From positions 50,270 through 114,269 of the forward strand of contig CABYHW010000001.1 of NCBI GenBank assembly GCA_902518705.1: DNA of 64,000 nt, given 5' to 3'. The stretch is from an uncultured Alphaproteobacteria bacterium. GTDB lineage: Bacteria; Pseudomonadota; Alphaproteobacteria; HIMB59; GCA-002718135. Position numbers and translations under genes: made by a program. Position 1 is the stretch's first letter. Each line of letters starts with the position of its first letter. Below the pieces are notes generated by a model, which had not been told where the DNA came from, searched no databases, and was given only the letters and a program-made list of their open reading frames with translations. Below are positions 43,718 through 53,440 of the stretch, piece after piece.

Positions 43718-44824
43718 TTATTTTTTTTCGATTACAAATATTTCATTGTTAAAATAAAGACCTTTATTTTTAGCAACAATGTTTTGAACAATTTTTTCAT
43801 AGTTTTTGGTTTTTTCTACTTTCATTACTTTTTCGTCATCCATTTGATTGACATATATGGAGGCATTCCAAGCAGAAAAAACTAATGATGTCGCTATACC
43901 TCCGCTGATTTCTGTTGGTAGAGCTCTCAATTTACATTTGATAATTCTTTTTTCTCCAAAAGATAAACCTCTTAATAAATCTTTATCTAAATTTTTCTTA
44001 AGATAAGAAATGATGCTATTTCCAAGAGAAGGAAATGGGTCTTCTTTTGGCCAAATTTTACGAATTATTTCATTAGCAGGATCTTTTCCTGAAGCATGAA
44101 TAGTTAATAATTTCCCTTTTGATTTTAACGCTCTAATCATTGGTTCGATGACATATTTTGATTTCTTTTCTGCTGTGATTCTTGAACGATAAGGCTGTGA
44201 AGCAATAATAAGATCAAATTTATTATCTGATTTTTTTTTGGTAGGTATTAATTCATTTACATTAAATTCTTGATCTTCGCGGTAGATAACCATGACTGAA
44301 GGCTCTTTATAAGTATGGTTACCTGACTTTTTATTAATTTCTATATTCCATTTTTTTTCTAAAAATTCATTTTGTTTTCTTAATTGTTGGGCAAATTCAA
44401 GAGAAGTGTCACCTTTTAATTTAATAATATTCCAATTAATTTTTTTCTGTTTAACTTCATTTTTTGATTTTAGGTTTGCGGCTTCAGCGTAGTGTAGATT
44501 TGAAATAACAAAAACAGTATTCTTATGTTCAACAAACCTATCGGGTAATTTTTCTAAACCTAATCTTACATCTTCTATGCTTATTTCTTTTGTGCAAACT
44601 AATAAAGGTACGTTAGGATTAGCCTCGTGGCACTGACGCATAACATTCATAAGTAAGGAACCATCACCCATACCAGCATCAAATATTTTTATACCAGGTT
44701 TTTGAGGTTTAATTTTATTTACGTGAGGGCGTATCGCATCAGCAATTTGATTTTTTTCATTTGTTGTTGTGACAAATAATAAGTATTTTTGTCTGTTATC
44801 ATAAAACCTGAAATTTTTTTTCAT
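43718..44824 (-). CDS. SAM-methyltransferase-like protein of unknown function
   Basis: A 368-residue protein with a class I methyltransferase-like glycine-rich motif IFDAGMGDGSLLMNVMRQC (about 44-62) and a later FDLIIASQPYRSRI segment (about 205-218) that resembles the D/N-PP-Y catalytic region of N-methyltransferases (here ASQPYR). RALKSKGKLLTIHASGKDP follows as in post-methyltransferase strands. I do not recognise the family. It is last in the tight run binding protein-metE-like-Fe-ADH-this gene (2-bp gap to the ADH), so it may modify a phosphonate or its carrier, but that is only from position. Confidence 0.6.
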   Translation of the reverse strand: MKKNFRFYDNRQKYLLFVTTTNEKNQIADAIRPHVNKIKPQKPGIKIFDAGMGDGSLLMNVMRQCHEANPNVPLLVCTKEISIEDVRLGLEKLPDRFVEHKNTVFVISNLHYAEAANLKSKNEVKQKKINWNIIKLKGDTSLEFAQQLRKQNEFLEKKWNIEINKKSGNHTYKEPSVMVIYREDQEFNVNELIPTKKKSDNKFDLIIASQPYRSRITAEKKSKYVIEPMIRALKSKGKLLTIHASGKDPANEIIRKIWPKEDPFPSLGNSIISYLKKNLDKDLLRGLSFGEKRIIKCKLRALPTEISGGIATSLVFSAWNASIYVNQMDDEKVMKVEKTKNYEKIVQNIVAKNKGLYFNNEIFVIEKK

Positions 44825-44826
44825 TA

Positions 44827-45939
44827 CTAATAAAGTCCCATTGATTTAGCAGAAGAGATGAAGGCTTCTTTATTGCCAATAAAGTTTTTACCTCGTTCCC
44901 CTAAAAACGCATCATCTACTATATTATTCCATTCTTGAACAGGAACTTTTATTTCATTTAAGTTAAGAGGAACCTCTAAAGAACGCATAAATTCACTCAG
45001 ATGATTTGCGGCATTCTCTAGGTTATCGTTAAAAATTAGTTTTAGTCTTTCTTCAGCTACACTATCAATTCCAACCATACTTTTAGTAATCATGGGTAAT
45101 GTAAATGAGCAAGCAATACCATGTTGAATGCCGTAATTGAGCGTCACAGGGTATGATAGATTATGCGCAATAGCAGTTTTTGTATTGGAAAATGCTAAGC
45201 CAGCATGAACGCATGCCAGTGCAATGTTTGAACGTAATTCAACGCTTCTTAAATCTTTAGCGAGAAGTGGTAAATTTTCTAATACTAATTTTGATGCTTG
45301 TATTGCATGAGAAGCAGAAATTGGGTTTGCATTAATATTCCAAATACTTTCCATTGAATGAGAGAGAGCATCTAAACCTGTTGAAATGGTCAAGCCTAAA
45401 GGCTTATCAACCATAATTGATGGATCGATAATTGCTTTTTCTGCATAAAGAGACTTATGCGCCAAAGATAATTTATTGTTTTTTTCTTTATCCCAAATTG
45501 TGGCCCAACACGTAAGCTCACTTGATGTTCCTGAAGTTGTAGGTATTGCGATAATCTTGATTGGATTTTCGACTCTTGGACTTTTCTTATTGCGAACGAA
45601 ATCTGTTAGATATTCTTGTTTATCTTTAAAAGCAGCAATTGCTTTAGCTGTGTCTGTAACAGAGCCACCACCTATAGCTAAAATATAATCTACCGATTCA
45701 TTGATTGAAGAAAATTTTTTTTGTAGCTCTAAAATATCCTTATAATCTGGATTAGGCTGAACATCCGTCATAATGGATAGTGGTGGATTTGAAGAAGATT
45801 TTAATTCATCGCTATATTTTTTAAAAATTTCTTCTGGATGAGTGATTATGATGTAGTTCTTATTTTTAAGAGCATCATGTACTTCTTTAAATCTATTTTC
45901 TCCAAAGATAATTTCAACAGGATTAAAATAATTCCACAT
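44827..45939 (-). CDS. Iron-containing alcohol dehydrogenase, phosphonoacetaldehyde-reductase-like
   Basis: A 370-residue group III Fe-ADH. The opening WNYFNPVEIIFGENRF is typical of phosphonoacetaldehyde reductases of the PhpC type. NAD-binding GGGSVTDTAKA (90-100) and metal ligands Asp190, His194, His259 and His273 are intact. PhpC reduces phosphonoacetaldehyde to 2-hydroxyethylphosphonate in biosynthesis. No PEP mutase or decarboxylase is present here, and PhnY-PhnA are, so the reverse reaction (oxidising 2-hydroxyethylphosphonate to feed PhnY) is my preferred role. It lies 4 bp after the MetE-like gene. Confidence 0.8.
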   Translation of the reverse strand: MWNYFNPVEIIFGENRFKEVHDALKNKNYIIITHPEEIFKKYSDELKSSSNPPLSIMTDVQPNPDYKDILELQKKFSSINESVDYILAIGGGSVTDTAKAIAAFKDKQEYLTDFVRNKKSPRVENPIKIIAIPTTSGTSSELTCWATIWDKEKNNKLSLAHKSLYAEKAIIDPSIMVDKPLGLTISTGLDALSHSMESIWNINANPISASHAIQASKLVLENLPLLAKDLRSVELRSNIALACVHAGLAFSNTKTAIAHNLSYPVTLNYGIQHGIACSFTLPMITKSMVGIDSVAEERLKLIFNDNLENAANHLSEFMRSLEVPLNLNEIKVPVQEWNNIVDDAFLGERGKNFIGNKEAFISSAKSMGLY

Positions 45940-45943
45940 TATA

Positions 45944-47023
45944 TTAAATTGATTTTGCCGCTTTAGTTAAAATTGTCATTTTCTCAATTGCTTGTTCTCG
46001 AGTAAAGAAACCTAAACCACAATCTGGTGCAGCTATTAAGCGGTGTTCATCAATATGTTCAAGTGAATCTTTGATACGAACTCTTACTTCTTCAACAGAT
46101 TCCATTCTGCTTTTTGCAATATCAATAAATCCAAAAATTACTTTTGTTTTAGTAAATTTTTCTAAAAGATTTAAATCATTATGCCTATGTGAATCTTCTA
46201 AAGATACTTCATCAATAGTTGAATCATCTACAAGTGATGCAATTCTATCATAAGCATCTAAATCAGCCTTTTTATAACCTGCTGAATCTAATGAATTAGG
46301 ATAACCACAACAAATATGGCAAACACGTTGCACTTCTTTAGGTATACCATGCATCATTCTTTCTAAATTTTCCATACCATATGAATGAGCTTCATCGGGC
46401 TTTCTAGCAAATACTGGTTCATCAATTTGAATATACTGACAACCTGCATCTACAAGTGCTTTAACTTCTTTATTAAGGGCTAATGCTAAATCAAAACCAA
46501 GTTTTTTCATGTCATCATAGTAGTTGTTCGCAATTGAATCTGTTATTGTCATTGGTCCAGGTAGGGTAATTTTAACTGGATTTTTTGTAAATTGTTGTGC
46601 GCTCTTCCAGTCTAGATGCATACGTATTTCTTTACTTGAAATCGGTGCAACAATAGTTGGAAGATCAGCTTCGAACGCGCCTTGTCTTACTGACTTATGT
46701 GTAACTTCTTTAAAGCTTACTCCATTTAAAAATCGACATTGATATAATACGTAACTCTCACGTCTGACTTCTCCATCTGTTGGAACATCAATACCCGCAT
46801 TTACCTGATCAGTTATAACTTCTTTAATTGCTGCTAAAAATAATTTTTCAGCATCTGCACCTGCAGACTCTAACGCTTTTTCATATGCGCCAGGTGACCA
46901 ATTTGATAATAATCCTTTTGACGCTTTTCTCTCTTCTTCTGATTTTGTCCCTAAAAACCAATCTTGAATAGGTGTTTGTTTCGGTTTTGGATAAGCACCT
47001 ATGGTAGTAGTTGTAAGAGGCAT
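45944..47023 (-). CDS. Core-MetE (cobalamin-independent methionine synthase C-terminal type) protein
   Basis: A 359-residue protein equivalent to the catalytic C-terminal barrel of MetE, without the N-terminal tetrahydrofolate-anchoring half of the ~750-residue enzyme. Zinc ligands are visible: His236 and Cys238 in VCHICCGYP, Cys335 in APDCGLGFF, and a likely Glu in EVSLEDSHRH. DEPVF (about 201-205) is also conserved. Such core proteins transfer methyl groups to thiols from varied donors. It lies in a run with the Ugp-like binding protein and Fe-ADH genes, so a role with methylated phosphonates is possible; ordinary methionine synthesis is the conservative reading. Confidence 0.82.
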   Translation of the reverse strand: MPLTTTTIGAYPKPKQTPIQDWFLGTKSEEERKASKGLLSNWSPGAYEKALESAGADAEKLFLAAIKEVITDQVNAGIDVPTDGEVRRESYVLYQCRFLNGVSFKEVTHKSVRQGAFEADLPTIVAPISSKEIRMHLDWKSAQQFTKNPVKITLPGPMTITDSIANNYYDDMKKLGFDLALALNKEVKALVDAGCQYIQIDEPVFARKPDEAHSYGMENLERMMHGIPKEVQRVCHICCGYPNSLDSAGYKKADLDAYDRIASLVDDSTIDEVSLEDSHRHNDLNLLEKFTKTKVIFGFIDIAKSRMESVEEVRVRIKDSLEHIDEHRLIAAPDCGLGFFTREQAIEKMTILTKAAKSI

Positions 47024-47052
47024 CTATTTTTACTCCCATTTAAATTTAAAAT

Positions 47053-47080
47053 AAAACAGCGGCTTTTATAAAGCCGCTGT
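47053..47080 (-). terminator. Intrinsic terminator after the Ugp-like binding-protein gene
   Basis: ACAGCGGCTT (47056-47065) and AAGCCGCTGT (47071-47080) form a perfect 10-bp stem with a 5-nt loop. Read on the minus strand it is followed by TTTTATTTT. It starts 30 bp past the binding-protein stop (47111) and 32 bp before the MetE-like start, so it would make the binding protein more abundant than the downstream enzymes. Confidence 0.8.
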
Positions 47081-47110
47081 AATAAAAAGTTAATAATAAA
47101 TAATCTCAAA

Positions 47111-48364
47111 TTACATAAGATCGTTTATTTCTTCCATCATTTCTTCTTGGAGATCACCCATATCATCAGCGTCGCCTGTAGCAATTTCTTCTGTGTAATC
47201 ATAGATTACCTGTGTAACAGCTAATCCATTTTCTCCAGGATATGCAAACCAATCTGCAAGAAGTGGAAGTTGTTCAACAGCAGTAAGTTTATTAGGGTTT
47301 TTACTATAGAAATCTCCTAATAATTCATTCGCTGCTTTGTTTGGTGGAACATATCCAGTTGTTTCAGCAACTAATGCAGCACCGATACCTGATGTAATGA
47401 ACTTTAAGAAAGTCCATGCAGCATCAACTCTTGCTGGATCATCAGATGTAGACACTAACATTGCAGCGTTTCCACCTGCTGGTAATCTTGCTGGTGTTCC
47501 ATTGTTAACTCCAGCCATTCCAGGGAATGGTGCAGTTTTTAAAACAAAGTCTGCCTTTGCAGCATTAACTGAACCCAAGCTTGAAGTAGACCAGAACATC
47601 ATACCAATAGTACCAGCGTTAAACGCAGCTTGACCATCAGCAATTGAATAGTTTGGCATATTACATCCGCTCATGATTGATTTCATTTGCTCTAACGTTG
47701 CAAGTCCTGCATCACCACCCATATTTACAGCTCCATCTTTAACCATTGGAACATTCTGAGTATGCATTAATGCTTGGTGGAACCAGTTACCTGTAATGTT
47801 CCAACCAAAGTATAGAGTTCCTTTACCTGCTGCTTCCAATTTATTACATGCTGCAATAACTTCGTCCCAGTTAGTTGGAATACTATCTACACCTGCTTCA
47901 GCTAATAGATCCATGTTATAATATCCAACTGGTGTTGATACAGAAAATGGTAATCCATAAACTTCACCACCGAATGTTGAAAGACTTAACATAGCAGAAT
48001 GGTAACCATCTTTTTCAAAAGCTGCCTCTTTTGCAATAAATGGCTCTAAAGACTTAGCAATACCTTTATCTACTAGAGGTGCTTGTCTGTTAAGACCTTG
48101 CATTGTTACATCTGGTAAATTACCTGAAGTAGACTCTCTGAAGATTGTTGCAGTTGCATCTTCATAGTTTTCATAAGTTGCTCTAAATTTAACTTGAATA
48201 TCTGGATGTGCTTTTTCAAACTCTGGCATAATAGCTTGAAACGTAACATCGAATAATCCTGAATAAGGATAAGCTACTTCTATTTCAATAGACTTAGCTG
48301 AATTAACAGAACCATAAAAACCGAAAGCTAATACGGCTGCCAATCCTGTAATTAATTTTTTCAT
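47111..48364 (-). CDS. UgpB-like periplasmic binding protein
   Basis: A 417-residue type I-CUT1 binding protein with a Sec signal peptide (about 1-22, ending VNSA). GLPFSVSTPVGYYNMDLLAEAGVD (about 117-140, in outline) is close to UgpB LSQPFNSSTPVLYYNKDAF and GKGTLYFGWNITGNWFHQALM matches its SGWQGW ligand region. UgpB binds sn-glycerol 3-phosphate and glycerophosphodiesters. With the permeases and ATPase at 51.4-54.3 kb this completes a Ugp-type importer, split around the phnYA genes. A PHO box precedes it. The likely ligand is a glycerol phosphate or phosphonate ester; sugars cannot be excluded. Confidence 0.85.
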   Translation of the reverse strand: MKKLITGLAAVLAFGFYGSVNSAKSIEIEVAYPYSGLFDVTFQAIMPEFEKAHPDIQVKFRATYENYEDATATIFRESTSGNLPDVTMQGLNRQAPLVDKGIAKSLEPFIAKEAAFEKDGYHSAMLSLSTFGGEVYGLPFSVSTPVGYYNMDLLAEAGVDSIPTNWDEVIAACNKLEAAGKGTLYFGWNITGNWFHQALMHTQNVPMVKDGAVNMGGDAGLATLEQMKSIMSGCNMPNYSIADGQAAFNAGTIGMMFWSTSSLGSVNAAKADFVLKTAPFPGMAGVNNGTPARLPAGGNAAMLVSTSDDPARVDAAWTFLKFITSGIGAALVAETTGYVPPNKAANELLGDFYSKNPNKLTAVEQLPLLADWFAYPGENGLAVTQVIYDYTEEIATGDADDMGDLQEEMMEEINDLM

Positions 48365-48416
48365 TTAATCCTCCCGATTGAATATAATAATTTAATCTAA
48401 CATGTAGCTAGAAAGG

Positions 48417-48434
48417 GTTACAATTTTATTACAA
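48417..48434 (-). promoter_or_regulatory. PHO box upstream of the UgpB-like gene
   Basis: The minus strand reads TTGTAAT-AAAA-TTGTAAC, two near-identical half-sites with an 11-bp period, 52 bp before the start codon. It is the best box in the window and differs at one position from that of phoB. Confidence 0.72.
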
Positions 48435-48500
48435 AAATATTACTAAAAAATAAGCTTATTTTTCCACAGAAATAAAAAAATTAGAGAAAAACTTGTTTTT

Positions 48501-49943
48501 TTACCAAGGTAGTGAGAAAGTTTTTACATTAGTAAAGCTTTTCATTGCTTCAATTACACCTTCTTTATAACCAAGACCTGAATCTTTAATTCCTCCAAAA
48601 GGAGACATTTCAATTCTATAGCCTGGAACCTCCCAAATATTTACTGTACCAACATTTAAACCTTGAATATATTTTTTTGCTCGCATGAAGTTATTTGTAC
48701 ATACACCAGATGATAATCCGAATGCGGTTGAATTAGATATTTTCATTACAGCTTCATCGTCATTAGGCACACGAATGATTGGGATAACTGGACCAAATGT
48801 TTCTTCTAAAACTAATTCACTTTTAGGATCAACATGATCTACAACTATTGGAGGTAACAAAGCACCCTCTCTTCCAGGGTGGTATAAAATTTTTGCACCA
48901 TCTTCTTCTGCCATTGAAACTCTTTTATCAAAAAGTTCTGCAGCTTGAGCATTAACAACCGTACCTAAGTCTGTTTCCATATTCATGGGATCACCAAATT
49001 TAATTTTCTTAGCACGCTCAAGAGCCATTTCAACAAATTGATCTGCAATGGATTCTTGAACCAGTATTCTTTTAACAGCTGTACAACGTTGACCAGAGTT
49101 TTTCGTTGCTCCAGTAACAGCTAGCTCAACAGCTTTTTTAAGATCATCACCATCTAAGTCATTTAAAACAATTAATGGATCATTACCACCAAGCTCAAGA
49201 ACTGTTCTTTTGTATCCAGCTTGTTCAGCGATTAATTTTCCTACACCTACACTGCCTGTGAAAGTAATTAGATCAATGTTTGGATTTTTGATCATTTCTG
49301 ATCCGATATCTTGAGGCCAGCCTGTAACAACTGAAAACATTTCTGGTGGTAAACCAGCTTCATATAAAACATCAGCAAGAACCATTGCGGTTAAGGGAGT
49401 TAACTCTGTCTGCTTACAAACAGTACAATTGTTTGTTGCAATTGATGGAGCAATTTTATGTGCTACCATATTCAAAGGATGATTAAATGGAGTGATTGCT
49501 GAGATTGCCGTTAAAGGTTCTCTTATGGTAAATATTTTTCTGGCTTTTCCATGTGGAGTTAAATCACAAGAAAATATTTCTCCATCATCAAGAATACAAA
49601 GTTGAGCCGTTAATGAAAATACATCGAAAGCTCTTCCTACTTCGTATAAAGAATCTTGTTTTGAGATACCAAGTTCTAAAGTAATAATATCAGAAATTTC
49701 TTCTTTTCTTTTAACAAGTACTTCTGCAGCAGTTTGAAGAATTTTTTGTCTCTCATATCTTGTAAGTTTAGGTTGGTAATTTGCAGCAATATCTAGAGCC
49801 TTTCTTGCATGCTCAGCAGTACCGGCAGGGACCGTACCGATTACTTCACCTGTAAAAGGGTACTCAACATTTATTGTTTTATCAGAAGTAACTTTTTCTC
49901 CAGCAATACGCATTGCTTCATTAATCATTTTTTTGTGCATCAT
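48501..49943 (-). CDS. phnY: Phosphonoacetaldehyde dehydrogenase
   Basis: A 480-residue NAD(P)-dependent aldehyde dehydrogenase. The general base Glu250 in [10 protein letters not shown], catalytic Cys287 in [14 protein letters not shown] and the [12 protein letters not shown] cofactor loop are all present. The sequence is of the ALDH type found beside phnA, and its start overlaps the phnA stop by 4 bp, so PhnY (phosphonoacetaldehyde to phosphonoacetate) is the best assignment. MMHKKM gives two closely spaced possible starts. Another aldehyde specificity cannot be excluded by sequence alone. Confidence 0.88.
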   Translation of the reverse strand: MMHKKMINEAMRIAGEKVTSDKTINVEYPFTGEVIGTVPAGTAEHARKALDIAANYQPKLTRYERQKILQTAAEVLVKRKEEISDIITLELGISKQDSLYEVGRAFDVFSLTAQLCILDDGEIFSCDLTPHGKARKIFTIREPLTAISAITPFNHPLNMVAHKIAPSIATNNCTVCKQTELTPLTAMVLADVLYEAGLPPEMFSVVTGWPQDIGSEMIKNPNIDLITFTGSVGVGKLIAEQAGYKRTVLELGGNDPLIVLNDLDGDDLKKAVELAVTGATKNSGQRCTAVKRILVQESIADQFVEMALERAKKIKFGDPMNMETDLGTVVNAQAAELFDKRVSMAEEDGAKILYHPGREGALLPPIVVDHVDPKSELVLEETFGPVIPIIRVPNDDEAVMKISNSTAFGLSSGVCTNNFMRAKKYIQGLNVGTVNIWEVPGYRIEMSPFGGIKDSGLGYKEGVIEAMKSFTNVKTFSLPW

Positions 49944-51181
49944 AGGGCTCCGTTAATTGCATAGTAAAATGCATCATAGTTATATAATTGTTTGCTAGTA
50001 TCTATGTTTTGTAATTTTAAATTTGATATGAATGGCACTTCTCTTTCATGAAGTCCACCGTGTGAACGTAAAGGTTCATTTAATCCAGAAAGATTGTGTT
50101 TATCTTCCGATGAACCAATGGTCATAAATTCTGAAGACATACATATTATGTCTCCCATTCTATCAGGGGGTAAATTATAAGTAGAGCATCCTTCGTCTTT
50201 TGTTAAAACAACTTCTATATCTTTTATTTCTTTGATAGCATTTACAACTGAATCTATCTTACTTTTGTCTTCTAAATAAATTGTTGCAAAAGAACCAAGT
50301 GAACCATGATGTACGACATATGGATCTGTAATTGGTAGAATAACTTTAGCCATGTTTTGTTCAAATTTATTATCTAAATAATCTTGTAAAAATATTGCAT
50401 TGGGTGAACCATCTTCTTTTGATTTTGGTTTCATACCGTGATCTGCTGTAATAATTATAGAAACATTCTCCTTATTTAAAAGACCAATATATTTATCAAA
50501 CATTGCATAAAATTTATTTGCTGTTTCATTTCCTGGTGCATATTTGTGTTGAATGTAATCCGTAGTCGATAAATACATGATATTTGGTTTAAACTCTTCA
50601 AGAAGCTTTACACCTGCAGCCATTACAAATTCAGAAAGTCCTTCAGAATATACTTCTGGCACTGGCATCCCCAACCAATCGTTTACATTATCTATACCAT
50701 TAAGATCTTTTGATGCTTGATCAGATTTTTCAGCAGAAAAACAAATAGCTCTCTCATCATCAAAACTTAATCCGTTTCCTAAAAGTGTTCGCAGCTTATC
50801 TTTTGCAGTAACAAGAGCAATTTTAGAACCAGAATTGTAAAATTTTTCAAAAATAGTTGGTGCTCGCATATATTTTGGGTCATTCATCATTACTTCTTCA
50901 CCAGTCTCAGGTGTATAAAAGAAGTTTCCGCATATACCGTGAACAGAACTTGGTTGGCCTGTTACAATCGAAATGTTATTTGGATTTGTAAAACTTGGAA
51001 TAGCGCTGTGAACTAGTAGGTTTTCACCACTTGCAATTAGTTTATCAAGATTTGGTGTAAGATTGGATTTTGATGCTTCTTCGAGATACTCTTTTTGACT
51101 ACCATCAAGGCAAATCACAATAGCAGTTTTTGAGAAATTACTTGGATATTCTCTTTTATTAATTTCTAAGTTATCGGACAC
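49940..51181 (-). CDS. phnA: Phosphonoacetate hydrolase
   Basis: A 413-residue alkaline-phosphatase-superfamily enzyme that splits phosphonoacetate into acetate and phosphate. Zn ligand Asp26 in [13 protein letters not shown] and nucleophile Thr65 in [24 protein letters not shown] (in outline) match known PhnA, followed by [26 protein letters not shown] and the C-terminal [14 protein letters not shown] with further zinc ligands. Translation starts with GTG at 51181. With PhnW and PhnY it completes the hydrolytic 2-AEP route. It is divergent from the ugpC-like gene across a 176-bp region with a PHO box. Confidence 0.95.
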   Translation of the reverse strand: MSDNLEINKREYPSNFSKTAIVICLDGSQKEYLEEASKSNLTPNLDKLIASGENLLVHSAIPSFTNPNNISIVTGQPSSVHGICGNFFYTPETGEEVMMNDPKYMRAPTIFEKFYNSGSKIALVTAKDKLRTLLGNGLSFDDERAICFSAEKSDQASKDLNGIDNVNDWLGMPVPEVYSEGLSEFVMAAGVKLLEEFKPNIMYLSTTDYIQHKYAPGNETANKFYAMFDKYIGLLNKENVSIIITADHGMKPKSKEDGSPNAIFLQDYLDNKFEQNMAKVILPITDPYVVHHGSLGSFATIYLEDKSKIDSVVNAIKEIKDIEVVLTKDEGCSTYNLPPDRMGDIICMSSEFMTIGSSEDKHNLSGLNEPLRSHGGLHEREVPFISNLKLQNIDTSKQLYNYDAFYYAINGAL

Positions 51182-51357
51182 AATTTCATCTAATATATAT
51201 TATTAAAAATAAGAATTTATAGTTATCTGCTTGTTAAACTCAATGATAATTTGAATATTTGTTAATAAAATTGAAATAAAACTGAAATAAATAGATTTAA
51301 AATATTCTCAAATTTAATAAAATTTTGTAGATTAAAGTTAACATAGAGGGGGGATGA
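51182..51357. promoter_or_regulatory. Divergent promoter region phnA / ugpC-like
   Basis: A 176-bp AT-rich intergenic region between two divergent GTG-started genes. It contains a PHO box (51271-51288) and, directly before 51358, the strong Shine-Dalgarno AGAGGGGGGA. An out-of-frame ATG at 51354 opens a 7-codon frame overlapping the GTG start. I see no hairpin or other gene. Confidence 0.6.
51271..51288 (+). promoter_or_regulatory. PHO box in the phnA / ugpC-like region
   Basis: The plus strand reads TTGAAAT-AAAA-CTGAAAT, a 7-4-7 direct repeat with an 11-bp period, 69 bp before the ugpC-like start and 89 bp from the phnA start. Its half-sites differ from TTGTAAY at one or two positions. Confidence 0.55.
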
Positions 51358-52491
51358 GTGGGGACTATATCACTTAAAAATATTTCAAAGTCATTTGGGT
51401 CTACACAAGTACTTAATAATTTGAATGTTGATATAAATGATGGAGAATTCTTAACATTAGTTGGTCCATCTGGTTGTGGTAAATCTACGTTACTTAGAAT
51501 AATTGCAGGATTGGAACAACAAACTTCAGGCGATGTTTTAATAGATAATAAAAATGTAAATAGAGTTAGAGCCAGTGAAAGAGATTTGGCAATGGTATTC
51601 CAGTCATATGCTCTTTATCCTCATCTTACAGTAAGAAGAAATTTGGAAACTCCATTAAGACTAAGAGATTATAATGCATTTGAAAGACTTCCCTTAATTG
51701 GTAATTTTTCTCCAAGCAAAAAAGAGAAAACAGAATCTATAAATCAATTAGTAAATAAAACTTCTGAAACTCTAAAAATTTCAGAACTATTAGATAGAAA
51801 ACCTGGACAATTGTCAGGCGGTCAAAGACAAAGAGTTGCTCTTGGTCGTGCTATGGTTAGAGAGCCTGTTGCCTTTTTAATGGATGAACCTCTTTCAAAT
51901 TTAGATGCAGCTTTGAGAGTTCACATGCGATCCGAACTATCTGAACTTCATAATTCACTTAAAACTACTTTTGTTTATGTAACACATGATCAAGCAGAAG
52001 CGTTAACTATGTCTTCTAGAATGGCTGTTATGATTGATGGAAATTTATTACAACTAGATACGCCTCAAGAAGTATATGACAATCCTTCCTCATTAAGTGT
52101 AGCTCAATTTGTTGGAAGTCCAAAAATAAATATATTTAAAGGAACTGCGGACTCTGGTGGGACGGTAAGTTTTCTCAACGTTAATCTTAAAAGAAAAAGT
52201 TCTGAAAGTAATACAGATTTACATATTGGTATTCGACCAGAACATTTAGAAATTACAAATGAAAGTAATGAAAATACATTTAGTGGAACGGTTGCATATA
52301 GAGAAAATTTAGGTTCAGATATTTTCTTTCATGTAAATATTGATGACGGTTCAAATAAAATAATTGTAAGGGGCTTACCACAATTTACACACCAAATTTC
52401 AAACGGTTCTAGTGTAAATATAAAAAGAGTTTCAGATAAAGCATTACTATTTAATCAAGCAGGAATGAGAGTTCAATTTACTAATGCATAA
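51358..52491 (+). CDS. UgpC/MalK-type ABC transporter ATPase
   Basis: A 377-residue CUT1-family ATPase. Walker [10 protein letters not shown] is at 36-44, signature LSGGQRQRVALGRAM near 157, Walker B PVAFLMDEPLSNLDA near 177, and a C-terminal TOBE/OB domain with GIRPEHLEI near 290. An insert around residues 105-125 (FERLPLIGNFSPSKKEKTES) is longer than in E. coli UgpC. Start is the GTG at 51358, with a strong Shine-Dalgarno just upstream. It overlaps the permease gene by 8 bp. It should energise the Ugp-type importer. Confidence 0.88.
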   Translation: MGTISLKNISKSFGSTQVLNNLNVDINDGEFLTLVGPSGCGKSTLLRIIAGLEQQTSGDVLIDNKNVNRVRASERDLAMVFQSYALYPHLTVRRNLETPLRLRDYNAFERLPLIGNFSPSKKEKTESINQLVNKTSETLKISELLDRKPGQLSGGQRQRVALGRAMVREPVAFLMDEPLSNLDAALRVHMRSELSELHNSLKTTFVYVTHDQAEALTMSSRMAVMIDGNLLQLDTPQEVYDNPSSLSVAQFVGSPKINIFKGTADSGGTVSFLNVNLKRKSSESNTDLHIGIRPEHLEITNESNENTFSGTVAYRENLGSDIFFHVNIDDGSNKIIVRGLPQFTHQISNGSSVNIKRVSDKALLFNQAGMRVQFTNA

Positions 52492-53440
52492 TTCAAAAGC
52501 TCACATATGGTTTATTGCACCAGCAATCATACTGATGATAATTATTTTAATCTTTCCTCTTTTTCTTGCAGGAGGAATTTCTTTTACTGACTATAATTTA
52601 GGAAACAAAACATTCGAGTGGGTTGGACTAGAAAATTATGACAAAATGTTCAATCGAAAAACATATGTCAAAATGATTTGGGCCACAGCAACGTATGTTA
52701 TTGTTGTCGTTCCAATTTCTGTTGTACTTGGATTATGTGCTGCTATGCTCTTAAATTCACTAAGGTTTGGCGCTGATATATATAAAACAATTTTCTTTCT
52801 TCCAGTTATGGCAACTCTTCTTGCCATGGCAATTGCATGGGAATTTACTCTTCATCCAACATTAGGAATTGTAAATAGTTTTTTAGCAAATGGGTGTGGA
52901 GGAGTTAGAGAATTCATTCTTGGTTTTCATTGGTTACCGTGGGTAGACTCACAAGAAAGCTGGTATGCTGTAGCATGTGCAAACAACATGGATTTTCCAT
53001 ATTGGTTAAAACAAAAAAATACTGCGATTTGGACAGTATGTTTCATAGGAATTTGGCAGGCTTTTGGTTTTAACATGGTTTTATATTTAGCTGGCTTAAC
53101 AAGTATACCAAGAGAGTTATACCAAGCTGCAGAAATGGATGGAGCTAAATCTACTTGGGAGCAATTTAAACTTGTTACATGGCCAATGCTTGGTCCAACA
53201 ACGTTGTTTGTTGTCACTATTACTACAATTAGAACGTTTCAAGTATTTGATACCATCGAAATACTTACTAAAGGTGGTCCGTCAAAAACAACGTATGTCA
53301 TGATGTATGCAATCTTTGAAAAAGCTATTCAACAAAACTTAACAAGTATCGGCGCAGCAATCACTGTTGTCTTTATTGGATTTATTCTTGTGTTAACGTT
53401 TTTCCAAAGATATGTCATTGAGAAGAGGGTTCATTATTAA
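52484..53440 (+). CDS. UgpA-like ABC transporter permease
   Basis: A 318-residue CUT1 permease with six hydrophobic helices. The EAA loop reads YQAAEMDGAKSTWEQFKLVTWPMLGP (in outline), and the N-terminal AHIWFIAPAIILMIIILIFPLF is typical. An extra ~40-residue segment around 125-170 (NGCGGVREFILGFHW onward) lies in the periplasmic loop between helices. It forms the heterodimeric channel with the next protein, whose start shares one base with this stop. Confidence 0.87.
   Translation: MHNSKAHIWFIAPAIILMIIILIFPLFLAGGISFTDYNLGNKTFEWVGLENYDKMFNRKTYVKMIWATATYVIVVVPISVVLGLCAAMLLNSLRFGADIYKTIFFLPVMATLLAMAIAWEFTLHPTLGIVNSFLANGCGGVREFILGFHWLPWVDSQESWYAVACANNMDFPYWLKQKNTAIWTVCFIGIWQAFGFNMVLYLAGLTSIPRELYQAAEMDGAKSTWEQFKLVTWPMLGPTTLFVVTITTIRTFQVFDTIEILTKGGPSKTTYVMMYAIFEKAIQQNLTSIGAAITVVFIGFILVLTFFQRYVIEKRVHY

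Noticed and set aside
41167-45939. Phosphonate biosynthesis cluster (PhnW plus phosphonoacetaldehyde-reductase-like ADH)
   Set aside because: No PEP mutase or phosphonopyruvate decarboxylase is present, while PhnY and PhnA are, so a degradative direction fits better.
48446-48463. 18-bp AT palindrome AAAAATAAGCTTATTTTT as phnY terminator or operator
   Set aside because: With only two G/C pairs in an AT-rich gap, such palindromes are expected by chance and no proper T-run follows.
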